NCBI GenBank assembly: GCA_903839965.1
Contig: CAIMEK010000159.1
Coordinates: 1 to 8,117 of the forward strand
From: an uncultured Acetobacteraceae bacterium
Lineage (GTDB): Bacteria > Pseudomonadota > Alphaproteobacteria > Acetobacterales > Acetobacteraceae
Reading direction: 5' to 3'
DNA: 8,117 nt
Positions within the stretch are counted from its first letter, which is position 1, and each line of letters opens with the position of its first letter. The position numbers and the translations under genes were made by a program. The notes under the pieces were generated by a model. The model ran no database searches. It saw nothing but the letters and a program-made list of their open reading frames with translations, and was not told the origin of the DNA. Shown in pieces: positions 6,159-8,117 of the stretch.

Positions 6159-7655
6159 TCAGCCTCGGGAGATCAGCGCCGCGGTGAGCGCATTGAGGGA
6201 TTGGTCCGCCGCCGCCAGCGCGGCGTGGCGGTCGGTCAGGATCTGGCGCTTGGCGGAAAGGGCGGCCCGACTCCGGGCGATGGCGGCCTCCACCGCCACC
6301 GGCGCGGGGCCGCCCGCCACGCTCCGCTGGGCCACATTGAAACGTGGGTCCAGCACGGGAGCGAGTTCGGCGTCCGTGATGTCGAGCGTGCGGCCGGTCA
6401 CCTCGGTGGCAACCCGGTTCACCAAAGCGGCGGAAAGCCGGTGGCTGCCACCCAGCCCTTCCTCGACGGCGGCGCGGGCCAGCGCGCCCACGATCTCGTG
6501 AGCCGTGCGGAACGAAAGCCCGCGCTGGCGGACCAGCGCATCGGCCAGCTCGGTCAGCGTGCAATAGTTGCGGCGCGCATCGTCCAGCATCGCCTCCTTG
6601 CGGAAGGAAAGACCGCGCAGCACCAGGTCCGCCAGCGCGAGGATCGCCTCCACCTGCTCCCGCGCCCAACCGAAGGAGGCCGTGCTCTCGTTGGCCACTT
6701 CGCGCCCATGGGTGAAGGGCGTGGTCTTGATCGCCGCAAGCGCGGACATCAGCGCCCCGATGGGGTGCGCCGCCTTCGCCTTCAGGTGCTCGATCGGGCT
6801 CGGGTTCTTTTTCTGCGGCATGATGCTGCTGGTGCCGGCGATGGAATCGTCGATGTCGAGAAACCCGAACTCGAAGGTGTACCAAACGTGCAGGTCATGG
6901 GCGAGGCGGCTGACGGTGATCGCGGCCGTCGAGAAGGCATAGAGCAGGTCCGACACGTAGTCGCGCGAGCCGACCGCATCGAGCGAGTTCTCGATGAAGC
7001 CGTCGAAGCCCAGCAGCTCCGCGGTGCGGGCGCGGTCGATCGGGAAGCCGGTGGTCGCCAGCCCGCCGGCGCCGAGCGGGGAGAGGTTGAGGCCGTTCCA
7101 TGCCGCCAGCATCCGCTCCGCATCCCGCTGCAGCGCCTGCGCCACGCCGGAGAGGTAGTGCCCCGCGGTAATCGGCTGGCCCGGCTGCATGTGGGTGTAG
7201 CCGGTCATTACCGTGTCGATCTCGCGGCTCGCCACGTCGAGCAGCCGGTCGATCAGGCGCAGGGTGCGGTCCGTAATATCCAGCGCGGCCTCGCGCAACT
7301 TCATCCGTTGGATCGTCGCGTAGAGGTCGTTGCGGCTCCGCCCGGTGTGGAGCTGTCCGCCGATGTCGGGCCCGAGTTCGGCGATGATCGCCGACTCCAC
7401 GTTGAAATACAGATCCTCCTTCGCCGGATCGAGGGTCAGCGCCTCCACACCCTGGCGGCCGATGCGGTCCAGGCTGCGGGCCAGCGCGGTTACCACCGGG
7501 GGCTGCAGGATGCCGCGCTCTGACAGCATCACCAGGTGCGCCCGGTTCACCCGATCCATCAACGGAAAGATGGTGCGGGCCTCGACCATCAGCCGCGGCA
7601 GGATGAGGTAGCGAACGATCTCTTCGGCCGGCGGCGATTTCAATCTTTCACGCAT
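6159..7655 (-). CDS. Argininosuccinate lyase family enzyme (first of pair)
   Basis: 498-residue C-N lyase of the argininosuccinate-lyase branch of the fumarase/aspartase superfamily; probably a cytoplasmic tetramer, as in the family. It keeps more of the canonical pattern than its neighbour: HTGRSRND (103-110), GYTHMQPGQP (152-161) with Thr154/His155, NSLDAVGSRDYVSD (223-236), and signature loop GTSSIMPQKKNP (274-285) with Ser276 as the expected catalytic base plus Lys282 and Asn284. Two features argue against true ArgH: the N-terminus lacks the WGGRF-type opening, and the region that should read YNKDxQED reads TPFTHGREVANES (312-324). A strong GGAGAGG ribosome site 5 bases before the ATG fixes the start. 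It sits 30 bases after a peptide-type binding protein and 4 bases before the second lyase. I infer cleavage of an imported N-substituted aspartate or related adduct to fumarate plus amine. Confidence 0.88.
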   Translation of the reverse strand: MRERLKSPPAEEIVRYLILPRLMVEARTIFPLMDRVNRAHLVMLSERGILQPPVVTALARSLDRIGRQGVEALTLDPAKEDLYFNVESAIIAELGPDIGGQLHTGRSRNDLYATIQRMKLREAALDITDRTLRLIDRLLDVASREIDTVMTGYTHMQPGQPITAGHYLSGVAQALQRDAERMLAAWNGLNLSPLGAGGLATTGFPIDRARTAELLGFDGFIENSLDAVGSRDYVSDLLYAFSTAAITVSRLAHDLHVWYTFEFGFLDIDDSIAGTSSIMPQKKNPSPIEHLKAKAAHPIGALMSALAAIKTTPFTHGREVANESTASFGWAREQVEAILALADLVLRGLSFRKEAMLDDARRNYCTLTELADALVRQRGLSFRTAHEIVGALARAAVEEGLGGSHRLSAALVNRVATEVTGRTLDITDAELAPVLDPRFNVAQRSVAGGPAPVAVEAAIARSRAALSAKRQILTDRHAALAAADQSLNALTAALISRG

Positions 7656-7660
7656 GCGAA

Positions 7661-7667
7661 CCTCTCC
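7661..7667 (-). promoter_or_regulatory. Strong ribosome binding site of the first lyase
   Basis: On the minus strand GGAGAGG stands 5 bases before the ATG at 7655. It is the best Shine-Dalgarno match in the operon and supports this start. It also suggests the lyase is translated independently of the binding protein, while the three downstream genes look coupled. Confidence 0.7.
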
Positions 7668-7685
7668 AATCCGGTTCCTGCCGGC

Positions 7686-8117
7686 TCATTTTGTTACCCG
7701 ATTGAGAATGGGCACCTCGTAGGCAAACATCTCAAGGCCACGGACGGCGGGGTTCAGGGCAAGGATCTGCACCTGGTTGAACAGGAACAGCCAGCCCGCG
7801 TCGTCTTCCCAGAAGATGCGTTGCACCTGGCCGTAGATCGCCATCCGCTCATCGTAGTTCATGTCGACGGCGGCCCGGGCCATCAGCGCATCCACCCGCG
7901 GGTTGGAATAGCCCGTCAGGTTCGACGGATCGCCCGTCACCGCCTTGCGCTGCAGCCGCCAATGCGCGTTCGGGATCGAGGTGCCGAGGAGCCACATGTG
8001 CGCGCCGTTGGTGCCGCGGCCGGTGCCGCCCGGCTCCGCCTTGTAGAGCTGCCGCTGATAGGCCGCCCATTCCCAGACCCGGAACTCCACCGTGAAGCCC
8101 ACCTCCTGCAGGTAGCC
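7686..8117 (-). CDS. Family 5 extracellular solute-binding protein, C-terminal part (peptide/nickel type)
   Basis: Partial gene: the last 143 residues, with the remainder beyond the right edge. The frame is open from the first base of the edge; the GTG near 8102 is an internal valine, not a start. The opening residues GYLQEVGFTVEFRVWEWAAY match the stretch in family 5 binding proteins where the second lobe's repeated strand-helix unit precedes the C-terminal lobe. Further typical elements are the Tyr-Ser-Asn-Pro-Arg-Val-Asp segment (GYSNPRVDALM), the YDERMAIYGQVQRIFWEDDA helix, and the WLFLFNQVQILALNPAVRGLE strand before the C-terminus. The full protein should be about 500 residues, exported and periplasmic, delivering ligand to the permeases. 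The ligand is not predictable from this fragment. Its position as the gene immediately before the lyase pair and the two ATPases makes it the likely receptor of the same importer. Confidence 0.88.
   Translation of the reverse strand, partial: GYLQEVGFTVEFRVWEWAAYQRQLYKAEPGGTGRGTNGAHMWLLGTSIPNAHWRLQRKAVTGDPSNLTGYSNPRVDALMARAAVDMNYDERMAIYGQVQRIFWEDDAGWLFLFNQVQILALNPAVRGLEMFAYEVPILNRVTK

Noticed and set aside
4670..7523. Long plus-strand open frames opposite the two lyases (4670-6187, 6072-7523)
   Set aside because: These are antisense shadows of GC-rich genes; the minus-strand products carry intact family motifs.
1..8117. CRISPR arrays, tRNA or rRNA genes, transposase genes
   Set aside because: I saw no regularly spaced repeats, tRNA-like cloverleaf, rRNA segments or transposase motifs on either strand.

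Overview
The window is GC-rich with strongly G/C-biased third codon positions in every convincing gene, which fits an alphaproteobacterium. The proline/arginine-rich protein at 1898-2545 resembles, from memory, small proteins common in Acetobacteraceae, so that family is my best guess. It is an inference, not a demonstrated placement.

Layout: (1) 173-1553, plus strand: a two-gene unit of TPM-domain envelope proteins. The first is secreted and anchored, with a Ser/Gly tail ending in SGSW. The second is a membrane protein whose TPM domain is split by a transmembrane hairpin. No lemA-like gene, a frequent companion, is recognisable in the 172 upstream bases. (2) 1554-1897: a gene-free stretch with a short perfect hairpin, ending in an AT-rich island that looks like a promoter placed almost on the next start codon. 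(3) 1898-2545, plus strand: an uncharacterised basic, proline-rich protein with one hydrophobic segment. (4) 2546-2607: a convergent gap holding an imperfect palindrome. (5) 2608-8117, minus strand: a tight operon, cut by the window edge. In transcription order it has the C-terminal part of a family 5 (peptide/nickel type) solute-binding protein, two different argininosuccinate-lyase-family enzymes (gaps of 30 and 4 bases), then a DppD-type and a DppF-type ABC ATPase (11-base gap, then a 4-base ATGA overlap).

The operon is the most interesting part. The two lyases sit between the binding protein and the ATPases of a peptide-type importer, and the permeases are not in the window. Both lyases keep the family's catalytic signature loop and the Thr-His pair. 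Both lack the YNKDxQED-type substrate motif of true ArgH, and the second also has Ile in place of the conserved Asn of the RSRND motif. I infer that the operon imports a fumarate-derived C-N compound (an N-substituted aspartate, a succinylated amino acid or an aminopolycarboxylate chelator) and splits it to fumarate plus an amine. Arginine biosynthesis is unlikely. The nearest known parallel is EDDS lyase and the peptide-type EDTA importer of Chelativorans sp. BNC1. The actual substrate cannot be read from the sequence.
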